From: Bacteroidota bacterium
GTDB lineage: Bacteria > Bacteroidota > Bacteroidia > Palsa-948
Reading direction: 5' to 3'
Assembly (NCBI GenBank): GCA_003164895.1
Contig: PLUL01000079.1
Coordinates: forward strand, 1-53,404
Length of the DNA stretch: 53,404 nt
The notes beneath the pieces were generated by a model. The model saw only the letters and a program-made list of their open reading frames with translations, ran no database searches and was not told where the DNA came from. The translations under genes were made by a program, and so were the position numbers. Positions 7,461 to 14,762 of this stretch are shown here, one piece after another (the first letter of the stretch is position 1; every line of letters begins with the position of its first letter).

Positions 7461-8287
7461 TAAGCTGATTTTATTGATAGGTTAGGAATAAACATTTCTT
7501 GTCGTTGAATCGAAATTTGCTCTGGAGCTTTTTCTTCAACAAATTGTTGCCGCCACTCTTCAAAATAGATAACCTTCCATTCTCCTTCATTCGTTTCAAC
7601 CAGCGCAGTAAGCGATTCCACCCAATCACCGGAATTCAAATAATGAATTCCATCAATCATTTTATTGGCTGGTTTATGAATATGTCCGGTAATAATTCCA
7701 TCGCACTTTTTGGCTTTTGCCACTTCACATAATTGTTTTTCAAAATCATCAATAAATGAAACAGCAGATTTGACAGCCAATTTTATTTTTTGCGAAAAAG
7801 AATAATAAGGAAGACCGCGTTTAGCCCTGTAATTATTATAATGGCGGTTTATCCATAAAATAAAAGTGTAACCGATGCTGCCAAGATTTGACAACCATTT
7901 GAGATGAGTGGTGATGGAATCGAAAATATCGCCATGAATAACATAATATTTTTTTCCGTTTGAATGGTGAATGTGTTCTCGACCGATAGAAAAATTTCCT
8001 AATTCAAATGGAAGAATCTCATCCAGAAAATCATCGTGATTGCCGCGCAGATAAATAACTTTTGTAGAATTCTTGGAGGTCATTTTCAGAATCAGCTTGA
8101 AAAATTTAGTGTGTTTTTTCTTCCAGGTGCCCATCCGTTTCAAATGCCATCCGTCAATAATGTCACCATTAAGAATTAGTTTTTCGCAGCGATGATGTTT
8201 CAGAAATTTTACTGCCTGCTTCACCATTGAATTTGCCATTCCGAGATGAACATCAGATAGGACGATTGTTTTGTAAAAAGTCTTCAA
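7460..8287 (-). CDS. LpxH-like metallophosphoesterase
   Basis: 275 residues with the calcineurin-like phosphoesterase motifs in order: L-S-D-V-H-L-G, N-G-D-I-I-D-G-W-H, R-G-N-H-D-D, H-G-D-I-F-D and T-G-H-I-H-K-P. The family includes UDP-2,3-diacylglucosamine hydrolase (LpxH), but this subgroup, long and lacking membrane segments, is often outside lipid A synthesis. It starts the three-gene operon. The following glycosyltransferase and lipid kinase suggest work on a phospholipid or glycolipid head group. Confidence 0.85.
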   Translation of the reverse strand: MKTFYKTIVLSDVHLGMANSMVKQAVKFLKHHRCEKLILNGDIIDGWHLKRMGTWKKKHTKFFKLILKMTSKNSTKVIYLRGNHDDFLDEILPFELGNFSIGREHIHHSNGKKYYVIHGDIFDSITTHLKWLSNLGSIGYTFILWINRHYNNYRAKRGLPYYSFSQKIKLAVKSAVSFIDDFEKQLCEVAKAKKCDGIITGHIHKPANKMIDGIHYLNSGDWVESLTALVETNEGEWKVIYFEEWRQQFVEEKAPEQISIQRQEMFIPNLSIKSA

Positions 8288-8444
8288 TTGTTTTTTTTAC
8301 AAAGATTCGGTCTTAATGTTATCCGAAAGTTGTAGGAGTGTTACCCGAAATAATATCTTGAACACTGAATTGTTAATAGCAAATCTTGTTTTACCGCGAA
8401 AATTAATTAATTATAAATGAGCGAGAGTTATCTTAGTCAATCAA

Positions 8445-9044
8445 TTAGATTGCCATTTGCTTTTCCTTGGATTGAAGATTTTTAACCCTAATCATTGGCG
8501 AATTACTGAGAGTATCGAAAAAACATTTATTGAAGTTTGTAGTTAAAGTTAAGTAATCGTTATACATATTGACAATGTTTTTCATATCCTGATTGGAATG
8601 TTCAATGTTTTGCTCAAATGTTTTCTGTAAAAGGTTTAAGGAATTTTCATTTTTCATTTGATCTGCCTCATGCGAATTGCTTAACGCTTTAAATTGTCTG
8701 CTATAATATTTAGTTATGTAGTTTGTCCTGTGAATATATGAATCAACAATGGCATCAATTACATCATCTAATACATCGAGGGAATAAAAAAAATCGTGGG
8801 CTATTTCGTCCACTAAGGATGTATCTAAATTTTGGCGGTTCAATTGCTCACGCAATTCTTTTACATATTGCTTGTTTGCTTCAATCGCTTTTCCATAACT
8901 CGAGGTGCATGACGCAATAATGAAACTGATAGTTTCTTTAGACTTTTTTGTTGTCTTGTCCATTTCCTCTTTAAGCGATTTGATTCGTTCAGCAAATGGA
9001 GGATTGGTATTATTCTCAGATCCATTTTGTATTTTTATTTCCAT
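8445..9044 (-). CDS. Phasin-like helical protein (paralogue 2)
   Basis: 199 residues, soluble and helical. It is a clear paralogue of the protein at 45398-46036: S-K-E-T-I-S-F-I-I-A-S-C matches S-K-E-N-I-N-A-I-I-K-S-C, K-A-I-E-A-N-K-Q-Y-V-K-E-L-R-E matches K-A-I-D-A-N-K-K-F-V-N-E-L-R-E, and the S-N-Q-D-M-K-N-I block is identical. It lacks the aromatic Y-x-E-W...W-W-K tail of the other two. It follows the 54-residue gene at 9065-9229 by 20 bases, repeating the small-protein/phasin order seen at 2859-2024. Granule or stress role is inferred. Confidence 0.6.
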   Translation of the reverse strand: MEIKIQNGSENNTNPPFAERIKSLKEEMDKTTKKSKETISFIIASCTSSYGKAIEANKQYVKELREQLNRQNLDTSLVDEIAHDFFYSLDVLDDVIDAIVDSYIHRTNYITKYYSRQFKALSNSHEADQMKNENSLNLLQKTFEQNIEHSNQDMKNIVNMYNDYLTLTTNFNKCFFDTLSNSPMIRVKNLQSKEKQMAI

Positions 9045-9064
9045 CAGTTAAAGGAATATGAATA

Positions 9065-9229
9065 TCACATTGATAATTCAACTGCTTTATAATCGGATGG
9101 TTTGGCTTTTTCCACATCAATACTTATTTTGATAAGCATTAATTCATGGTCCGAATAATTTTCAAGATGGGCATCCTTGAAAAAATTGTCATGCGCCCGG
9201 ATGTAATTAATGGTTTCTTCTTTTGACAT
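9065..9229 (-). CDS. Small conserved protein, copy B (54 residues, intact)
   Basis: Below the usual ORF cut-off but supported by its frameshifted relative at 2681-2859. It starts M-S-K-E-E-T-I-N-Y-I-R, has a central N-F-F-K-D-A-H-L-E-N-Y-S-D-H-E-L-M-L-I-K, and ends in a polar tail. It is acidic and helical, with no membrane segment and no family I recognise. It is 20 bases upstream of a phasin-like gene on the same strand, so co-transcription is likely. The pairing in two places suggests a functional partnership. Confidence 0.65.
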   Translation of the reverse strand: MSKEETINYIRAHDNFFKDAHLENYSDHELMLIKISIDVEKAKPSDYKAVELSM

Positions 9230-9432
9230 AGGATTAAGATTTGGTTACTGTAAAAATCCATTCTTGAAATTATTCTAAAGTTAACCGAAGATGAAATAAT
9301 AAATAAACAATTGAAAAATCAGAAGGAAATTACCAGTATATTCTCCATTTCATGCTTATTTAATGTTCTCTTAACCTTCCGATTACATCATGCCTTTACT
9401 TTTATGAGGATTAAGAAATAATAAAATTGACT

Positions 9433-10119
9433 ATGAAAAACGACTTGACAAAGATTTTGCTGGTTGACGATGAGCAAGACATTCTTGAGTTTGTTGGGTA
9501 TTCATTGAAGAAGGAAGGTTTTGAAGTTTTCACAGCGCAAAATGGAAAAGATGCCATTGCAATTGCAAAAAAAGAAATTCCAGATCTTATTTTGCTTGAT
9601 ATTATGATGCCCGAAAAGGATGGCATTGAAACATGCAATGAGATACGGGAAATTCATGATCTGAAAAATGTACTCGTAGCATTTCTTACTGCACGAAACG
9701 AAGATTACTCACAGATTGCAGGATTTGAAATTGGTGCCGATGATTACATTACAAAGCCCATTCGTCCGCGTGTTTTAGTAAGCAGAATAAAAGCGTTGTT
9801 GCGCAGAAAAAATTTTCCACACTCACAGCCGCATACCAATGTAATTGTCGAAGGAATTATAATTGATAGAGAGAAATACAGTGTAACTAAAGACGGAAAA
9901 CACATTGACCTTCGTAAAAAAGAATTTGAACTTCTTGCCTTGCTTGCCGAAAAGCCAGGAAAAGTTTTTACCCGCGATGCCATTCTGAGCAATGTTTGGG
10001 GAAATGAAATAATTGTAGGTGACAGAACAATTGATGTACATGTCAACAAACTCCGTGAAAAAGTTGGAGAGCAATATATCCGTACCATCAAAGGTGTAGG
10101 ATATAAATTTGAGTTTTAG
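9433..10119 (+). CDS. OmpR/PhoB-family response regulator
   Basis: About 228 residues. The receiver has the acidic pair D12-D13, phosphoacceptor D56 in L-L-D-I-M-M-P, T in F-L-T-A and K in I-T-K-P. The C-terminal winged helix has L-R-K-K-E-F-E-L-L, V-W-G-N and the final I-R-T-I-K-G-V-G-Y-K-F of OmpR/PhoB proteins. I prefer the ATG at 9433 to a TTG at 9427. No histidine kinase is adjacent, so it is an orphan in this window. No copy of the island's twin palindrome lies upstream. Confidence 0.9.
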   Translation: MKNDLTKILLVDDEQDILEFVGYSLKKEGFEVFTAQNGKDAIAIAKKEIPDLILLDIMMPEKDGIETCNEIREIHDLKNVLVAFLTARNEDYSQIAGFEIGADDYITKPIRPRVLVSRIKALLRRKNFPHSQPHTNVIVEGIIIDREKYSVTKDGKHIDLRKKEFELLALLAEKPGKVFTRDAILSNVWGNEIIVGDRTIDVHVNKLREKVGEQYIRTIKGVGYKFEF

Positions 10120-10525
10120 TTAAAGAAACATTTTAGAGAAAATTCTTTCTTCATTGGCAATGAGCTTCTCGCCGCAGGGAGCTACTAATGAAAGCGCGAA
10201 TCTTTTTTGAAGGTTTTGCGATTTAATTGAGTTTAAAATTGAACACTCCGTAAAATATGTCGTTTGGTTTATTGGTGCAGAATAGGAAATACAATAGTAC
10301 CCGTCCGTTACCAAATTTGATTATTTTTGTGTACGTTTAAAGAGAAAAGGTGACCAATAAAAGTAAAGCGAAGAGGTGACCATTACTGAAAAGTTTGAAA
10401 TATAGTCTGAAAATAAGTTTTCTGGGTGCTTGGCCAAGCCTACCACCCCGACAAATTAAAATGGCGAATTATGAATAACGAATGATAAATTTGTAATTCT
10501 GTATTCGTCATTTGTTATTTTAATC
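10120..10525. other. Non-coding stretch before the tRNA-Arg gene
   Basis: No supported gene. A 64-codon minus-strand frame at 10120-10314 lacks any recognisable domain or neighbour. A palindromic TGCTTGGCCAAGCC-like stretch occurs near 10428-10442, and an imperfect inverted repeat lies at 10474-10519 (separate entry). Confidence 0.4.
10474..10519. repeat. Imperfect inverted repeat, REP-like
   Basis: AATAACGAATGATAAAT (10474-10490) pairs with ATTCGTCATTTGTTATT (10503-10519) with three mismatches. Words of this ATTCGTNATT type recur at 13201-13232. The hairpin sits just before the tRNA-Arg gene. Confidence 0.4.
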
Positions 10526-10599
10526 GGTCCTGTAGCTCAGCTGGATAGAGCAACGGTTTTCTAAACCGTAGGTCCCTGGTTCGAATCCAGGCGGGACTA
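10526..10599 (+). tRNA. tRNA-Arg (anticodon TCT)
   Basis: A full cloverleaf is visible. The acceptor stem GGTCCTG/CGGGACT has a G-T end pair, followed by TA-GCTC. The anticodon loop TTTCTAA sits in an ACGGT/ACCGT stem, giving anticodon TCT, and the T arm is CCTGG-TTCGAAT-CCAGG with discriminator A. CCA is not encoded. It reads AGA, a frequent Arg codon in this AT-rich genome. Confidence 0.95.
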
Positions 10600-10685
10600 C
10601 ACACTTTAAAGCTCTTGATAATCGCTATCTTTATTTTTTACAGTAAATGTTTCGAGACAAGGATAGAAGGAAAGGAACTTAAATG

Positions 10686-11135
10686 CTATTTTTTCTTCTC
10701 TGTTTTTTCTTTTAGATTTCCCGAATAGGAATATTCCTTTTTCGTTTTCCCATTTTTAGAGATTACAGCTGTTCCTTCAATGGCACCATCAACAATTGAT
10801 GCGATCCACTTTATTTCTTCTCCATTTTGGTTTTTACTTAGAGACTCAAAAGTGATCATTTTTTTTTCTGAAGATGAATCTACTGAAACGGTATATGCTG
10901 CCGAAGAGAATTTATATTCCGAAGCCATAAACTTAGAATTAAACTTATCACCTCTAAAACTAATGTCATCGCTTTCGGGTTTGGAATTTTTTCTGCCTCC
11001 GGTTTCAGCAATGAAAATAGTATAAACTTTATTCGCTAGAATTTTGTCTTTTTCCTTTTTTTGTGCGAATAGATTTGTATTAGCGGAAAAAAATATTCCA
11101 GTTAATATTGAGAAGAATAAAATGTTTTTTTTCAT
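10686..11135 (-). CDS. Secreted or periplasmic protein of unknown function
   Basis: I start at the ATG at 11135, which gives about 149 residues with a classic signal peptide (M-K-K-N-I-L-F-F-S-I-L-T-G-I-F-F then a polar F-A-Q cleavage region). An upstream in-frame ATG at 11234 would place the signal peptide internally. The mature part is Lys/Ser rich with beta-strand spacing and a K-K-E-Y-S-Y-S-G tail. No family is recognised. It lies 68 bases after the STAS-like gene on the same strand. Confidence 0.6.
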   Translation of the reverse strand: MKKNILFFSILTGIFFSANTNLFAQKKEKDKILANKVYTIFIAETGGRKNSKPESDDISFRGDKFNSKFMASEYKFSSAAYTVSVDSSSEKKMITFESLSKNQNGEEIKWIASIVDGAIEGTAVISKNGKTKKEYSYSGNLKEKTEKKK

Positions 11136-11203
11136 GTTTAATAAGTTTTTGTGAAGGATAATCGGAAATTCAATTGAATGTGTTAGATAGATTGCAATAT
11201 TAT

Positions 11204-11593
11204 TTATTTCATTTTTTTTATTTCTTTTAACCACAAAATAGCTTCTGACTTGGTTTCGAAAATATTAATCGGGTAATTTCGTTTGTGAAAATTTATAAAA
11301 AATTTAACGCCAATTTGAATTCCTAAATTATCAACAACATAAACAACGGCACCAATAATTTTTTGGATATTGTTTTTAATTGCAAATCTAATTGCCTCAT
11401 CGCTTATAGAAATAAAATCCAGAAATGTAACCAAGACATAAACTTTTTTTCCATTACCAATTTCATGAAAGCAATCACTTATCTGTTCAATATCTTTTGC
11501 GGAAAGTTCCTTGGTTTTTTTCATTTCAATATGAAGAATGCTTTCTTCTAAAACATATGCAGTAAAGGCAGCATAATCGAACTGTTTTTTCAC
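11204..11593 (-). CDS. SpoIIAA/STAS-like protein
   Basis: 129 residues with alternating strands and helices typical of STAS or SEC14-type SpoIIAA-like proteins. A central strand Y-V-L-V-T-F-L-D-F is followed by an S-I-S-D-E-A-I-R-F-A helix, then a strand A-V-V-Y-V-V-D-N. The short C-terminal segment I-N-I-F-E-T-K-S-E-A-I-L-W-L is the common last helix of this group in Bacteroidota. The usual phosphorylated Ser position cannot be set with confidence. A partner-switch role with the phosphatase at 2879-3733 is possible but unproven. Confidence 0.55.
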   Translation of the reverse strand: MKKQFDYAAFTAYVLEESILHIEMKKTKELSAKDIEQISDCFHEIGNGKKVYVLVTFLDFISISDEAIRFAIKNNIQKIIGAVVYVVDNLGIQIGVKFFINFHKRNYPINIFETKSEAILWLKEIKKMK

Positions 11594-11749
11594 TCTTTAT
11601 TCGATAGATAGGTTAATTAAAGAATAGATGTGTTTATTTGACAAATGGTTGGGTTAGAGTAAAAAATGGAAATGAATTGTTGTTTAAGCACAACAGATTC
11701 AGTTCTTATTATATTTGCACCCGTTTTTATAATTGCACTTTGAATTAAT

Positions 11750-11822
11750 GACTTCGTAGCTCAGCTGGTAGAGCAACAGACTCTTAATCTGTGGGTCGTG
11801 GGTTCGATCCCCACCGGGGTCA
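11750..11822 (+). tRNA. tRNA-Lys (anticodon CTT)
   Basis: The acceptor GACTTCG pairs with CGGGGTC. D arm GCTC...GAGC, anticodon stem ACAGA/TCTGT with loop CTCTTAA (anticodon CTT), and T arm GTGGG-TTCGATC-CCCAC are all present, with discriminator A. CCA is not encoded. Confidence 0.95.
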
Positions 11823-11867
11823 CAAAAATAAATCCTGTGCAAATATGTTGTGCAGTATTTATTCTTC

Positions 11868-11942
11868 GGGCAATTAGCTCAGTTGGTTCAGAGCACTACC
11901 TCGACAAGGTAGGGGTCACTGGTTCGAGCCCAGTATTGCTCA
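11868..11942 (+). tRNA. tRNA-Val (anticodon GAC)
   Basis: The acceptor GGGCAAT pairs with ATTGCTC. Anticodon stem CTACC/GGTAG holds loop TCGACAA, giving anticodon GAC. The T arm is ACTGG-TTCGAGC-CCAGT with discriminator A. It is 45 bases after tRNA-Lys and probably in the same transcript. Confidence 0.95.
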
Positions 11943-11966
11943 CAAATAAAAGATAGTTTAAGAGAA

Positions 11967-12437
11967 TCAAACAGCAAGCATCTTCAGTACAGTAAAAGCA
12001 GCATCCTCGCCTTTGTTTCCGAATTTACCACCGGCACGATTTTGCGCCTGCTCCAAATTATTTGTAGTGAGAACTCCAAACGCAACCGGTTTATTTTGAG
12101 CCAGAGAAACATCCATAATTCCTTTTGAAACGGCTTCGCAGATGAAATGATAATGGTCGGTTTCTCCTTTGATGACACAGCCGAGACAAATAACCGCTTT
12201 TGTTTTATCAGCTAATAATTGAGCACCAAGTGGCAATTCAAAACTGCCTGGAACATTTTTTCTGATGATGTTCTCTTTTTTAATTCCGTTATCAAGAAGA
12301 AATTTTTCGGCTCCAAGATATAATGCTTCCGTAATTTCAGGATGCCACTCGGATACAACAATTCCAATTTTAATTGAATCAGGAAATACAAGTTTGACTT
12401 TATAATTCGAGGAGGAAGTTTTTTCTGAAGAAGACAT
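11967..12437 (-). CDS. ribH: 6,7-dimethyl-8-ribityllumazine synthase
   Basis: 156 residues, normal family length. The enzyme condenses the ribityl pyrimidinedione with dihydroxybutanone phosphate in riboflavin synthesis. Visible motifs are S-E-W-H-P-E-I-T, the N-V-P-G-S-F-E-L-P loop, C-L-G-C-V-I-K-G-E-T-D-H-Y with the catalytic His region, and the final N-R-A-G-G-K-x-G-N-K-G-E-D-A-A. The N-terminus has a short Ser-rich tail. It lies 14 bases after the TPR gene in a minus-strand operon. No FMN riboswitch is seen. Confidence 0.95.
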   Translation of the reverse strand: MSSSEKTSSSNYKVKLVFPDSIKIGIVVSEWHPEITEALYLGAEKFLLDNGIKKENIIRKNVPGSFELPLGAQLLADKTKAVICLGCVIKGETDHYHFICEAVSKGIMDVSLAQNKPVAFGVLTTNNLEQAQNRAGGKFGNKGEDAAFTVLKMLAV

Positions 12438-12451
12438 GCAAGAGGAATAAT

Positions 12452-13135
12452 TTATTCAATTCCGCCTTTTGCTTTTGCTCTGGAAATATATTTTTCAACT
12501 TCTCGTCCTTCACGCGCTTCGGGGAAATCTGTTTTCAATTGCTGATAAATTTTCAAAGCGTCTTTATATTTTCCAAGTGTTTCGTAAAGAGTAGCAGCTT
12601 TCATCAGATAAATCGGCGTAGTGAAATTATTTTTGTTTTCGCCCGATGCTTTCAAATATTGGTCAATGGCATCGTCCGCTTTACCAAGTTCAGAATATGC
12701 ATCACCGATTGCGCCAATGGCAATGGGTTTCAGCATCATGTCATTTCCATCGTATTCTTTCAGTTCTTTCACCGCATCTTCAAATTGCCCTTTGTGCAGA
12801 TAGCAAAGCCCGAGATACATGTGCGCCAAATTTCCAGAAGTGGTGAGTCCGTAATCGTCAATAATTTTTTTAAAGCCGTCAAACTGCATATCACCATTGA
12901 TGGCTTTATCAAGAGAATCTTTTTCAAAGTATCTTTCAGCCATGAACATTTGTCCGCGTGCTTCTTCTTCAAGCGGAGCGAGGTAAAGTTTTGTCCAGGC
13001 AAAATATCCGCCCACAAGAACAATCACTGCACCCAAAATAATGGATAGACTTTTCTTGTTTTCTTCAATATATAGTTCCGCTTTGCTGATGGTTTCCTGC
13101 ACATCAACTATCGGTTCATCTTTTTGTTCTGACAT
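12452..13135 (-). CDS. Inner-membrane-anchored tetratricopeptide protein (YfgM-like)
   Basis: 227 residues. After a cytoplasmic tail a single hydrophobic segment (residues about 32-50, S-I-I-L-G-A-V-I-V-L-V-G-G-Y-F) anchors a periplasmic TPR domain, with repeats around L-A-H-M-Y-L-G-L-C-Y-L-H-K-G, A-I-G-A-I-G-D-A-Y-S-E-L-G and K-A-A-T-L-Y-E-T-L-G-K. This layout matches YfgM-type proteins, which work with the Sec translocon and periplasmic chaperones. Co-transcription with ribH is common in Bacteroidota. Confidence 0.8.
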   Translation of the reverse strand: MSEQKDEPIVDVQETISKAELYIEENKKSLSIILGAVIVLVGGYFAWTKLYLAPLEEEARGQMFMAERYFEKDSLDKAINGDMQFDGFKKIIDDYGLTTSGNLAHMYLGLCYLHKGQFEDAVKELKEYDGNDMMLKPIAIGAIGDAYSELGKADDAIDQYLKASGENKNNFTTPIYLMKAATLYETLGKYKDALKIYQQLKTDFPEAREGREVEKYISRAKAKGGIE

Positions 13136-13200
13136 GGTTTCTTAAATAAGGATGGCAAAGATAAAATTATTTTAGTATGGTACAGAAAACTAATCGTTAT

Positions 13201-13232
13201 GAATTTGCGAATGGCTGTAATTCGTAAATTCG
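13201..13232. repeat. Small imperfect palindrome, REP-like
   Basis: GAATTTGCGAAT and ATTCGTAAATTC form a 12-bp hairpin with one mismatch. It sits in the spacer upstream of recF and overlaps an N-terminal extension that would otherwise be read as coding, which supports the later recF start. Confidence 0.35.
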
Positions 13233-13255
13233 TTTTTCTATTCGTTATCTGCACC

Positions 13256-14365
13256 ATGGAACAATTAACTCTTCATAAACTTTCCTTAGTAAGTTTTAAA
13301 AATTATGCTCAAGCGGATGTTACTTTTTCACCTCGATTTAACTGCATTACAGGAAATAACGGTGAAGGAAAGACCAATCTGCTCGATGCAATTCATTATT
13401 TATCGTTCACAAAAAGTTATTTTAATCCGATAGATTCCCAAAATATTTTTCACGATGCGCCGCTTTTTGTTATTCAGGGAGAATTTAAAATTGGCGAAAA
13501 GGAAGAAGAAGTTTTTTGTGCGCAGAAAAAGAGTGAACGAAAACAATTCAAGCTGAATAAAAAAGAATACACGCGCTTTGCTGAACACATCGGTTTGTTT
13601 CCTGTAGTGATGGCTTCCCCATCCGACATTGAACTTATTTTGGAAGGAAGCGAAATGCGAAGAAAGTTTACCGACAGCATTATTTCGCAATACGACCGCC
13701 AGTATTTAGAAGACATCATTGCTTATACAAAAGTTCTTTTGCAGAGAAATGCACAACTAAAACAATTCTCGAAGAAAGGAATTTTTGATATGGAATCGCT
13801 GAGGATTTGGGATGTTCAGCTGATTGAACTTGGAAATAAAATTTATAATAAGCGAAAAGAATTTTCTGCTGAACTGGAACCGATATTTCAAAAATATTAC
13901 GAACTTATTTCAGGCGGAAAAGAAAAAGTTGAAATTGTTTATCAGTCGCAATTAATCAAAGATGATTTTGAAGCACTACTAAATGAATCTTTGGAAAAAG
14001 ACAGAGTGATGGAATATTCCACCGTTGGAATTCACAAGGATGATTGGGAATTTAGGATGGAAAATTTTCCGGTGAAAAAATTTGCATCACAAGGTCAACA
14101 GAAATCTTATTTACTTGCAATCAAGCTTGCACAATTTGAATTTATTAAACAGTACCGGCAGATTATTCCTATTCTCATGTTGGATGATATTCACGACAAA
14201 TTGGACGAACATCGGGTAAAACATTTGATTGAGCTTGTGAGCCGAAAAGAATTCGGGCAAGTATTCATTACTGATACAAGTAAGGAAAAAATTCAGAAAC
14301 TTTTTAAGGGAATTGATGCCGAAATAAAAATTTTCAAAGTGAAAGACGGAATGATAACGGAATAA
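13256..14365 (+). CDS. recF: DNA replication and repair protein RecF
   Basis: 369 residues from the ATG at 13256. An earlier ATG at 13199 adds 19 residues unlike the family and runs through a palindrome. The N-terminal L-S-L-V-S-F-K-N-Y is followed by Walker A G-N-N-G-E-G-K-T-N-L, then M-A-S-P-S-D-I-E-L-I-L-E-G-S, an ABC-type signature A-S-Q-G-Q-Q-K-S, and Walker B L-M-L-D-D-I-H-D-K-L-D. RecF is an SMC-like ATPase that loads RecA at gaps with RecO and RecR. A DciA-like gene follows by 28 bases, a usual pair in this phylum. Confidence 0.95.
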   Translation: MEQLTLHKLSLVSFKNYAQADVTFSPRFNCITGNNGEGKTNLLDAIHYLSFTKSYFNPIDSQNIFHDAPLFVIQGEFKIGEKEEEVFCAQKKSERKQFKLNKKEYTRFAEHIGLFPVVMASPSDIELILEGSEMRRKFTDSIISQYDRQYLEDIIAYTKVLLQRNAQLKQFSKKGIFDMESLRIWDVQLIELGNKIYNKRKEFSAELEPIFQKYYELISGGKEKVEIVYQSQLIKDDFEALLNESLEKDRVMEYSTVGIHKDDWEFRMENFPVKKFASQGQQKSYLLAIKLAQFEFIKQYRQIIPILMLDDIHDKLDEHRVKHLIELVSRKEFGQVFITDTSKEKIQKLFKGIDAEIKIFKVKDGMITE

Positions 14366-14393
14366 CTCTTTTAATAGTAAATTCGCCTCGAAA

Positions 14394-14681
14394 ATGAAAA
14401 GCAATGAACAATCCCTGAAAGATGCCATCGGCTCATTCCTGAAGACATCACGGCTTTCTGGAAAACTTGCCAATCAAAAAATTATTGACGGCTGGGAGAA
14501 AATCATGGGGAAAATGATTGCCAAGCACACAAAGCAAATAACGATTTACGATAAAAAACTTTTTCTTCACCTTGACTCCGCACCTCTGAAACAGGAACTT
14601 TTTTATTCCCGTGAAAAAATTATTCAAATGCTGAACGAAGAAGCAGGAGAGGAGATAATTAAGGAAATTGTGTTTCGATAA
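14394..14681 (+). CDS. DUF721/DciA-like protein
   Basis: 95 residues with the DUF721 pattern: a helix ending in the W-E-K-I-M-G segment, then I-A-K-H-T-K-Q-I-T-I-Y-D-K-K-L-F-L-H-L-D-S-A-P-L-K-Q-E-L and a final helix. DciA proteins help load the replicative helicase. Position directly after recF supports a replication role. Length is typical for the short Bacteroidota form. Confidence 0.85.
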   Translation: MKSNEQSLKDAIGSFLKTSRLSGKLANQKIIDGWEKIMGKMIAKHTKQITIYDKKLFLHLDSAPLKQELFYSREKIIQMLNEEAGEEIIKEIVFR

Positions 14682-14737
14682 AAATCAGTATATCCCCATA
14701 ACCAACAAACTTTAAATTTTCATAGTATAAAATAAAT

Positions 14738-14757
14738 CAATGTAATGTGTTACATTG
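14738..14757 (-). terminator. Hairpin after bamA
   Basis: CAATGTAA and TTACATTG form a perfect 8-bp stem with loop TGTG. On the minus strand it is followed by ATTTATTTTA, a weak T-tract. It lies between the recF/DciA genes and the bamA stop and may serve both directions. Confidence 0.5.
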
Positions 14758-14762
14758 GTCTA

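Noticed and set aside
9379-9390. CCGATTACATCA upstream of the OmpR-type regulator
   Set aside because: Half-site spacing is three instead of four and the distance to the likely -7 does not fit.
10120-10314. 64-codon minus-strand ORF after the response regulator
   Set aside because: No domain, no regular start context and no neighbour; its composition fits non-coding DNA near a tRNA.
12438-12451. FMN riboswitch upstream of ribH
   Set aside because: Only 14 bases separate ribH from the TPR gene and no riboswitch elements are seen upstream of the TPR gene either.
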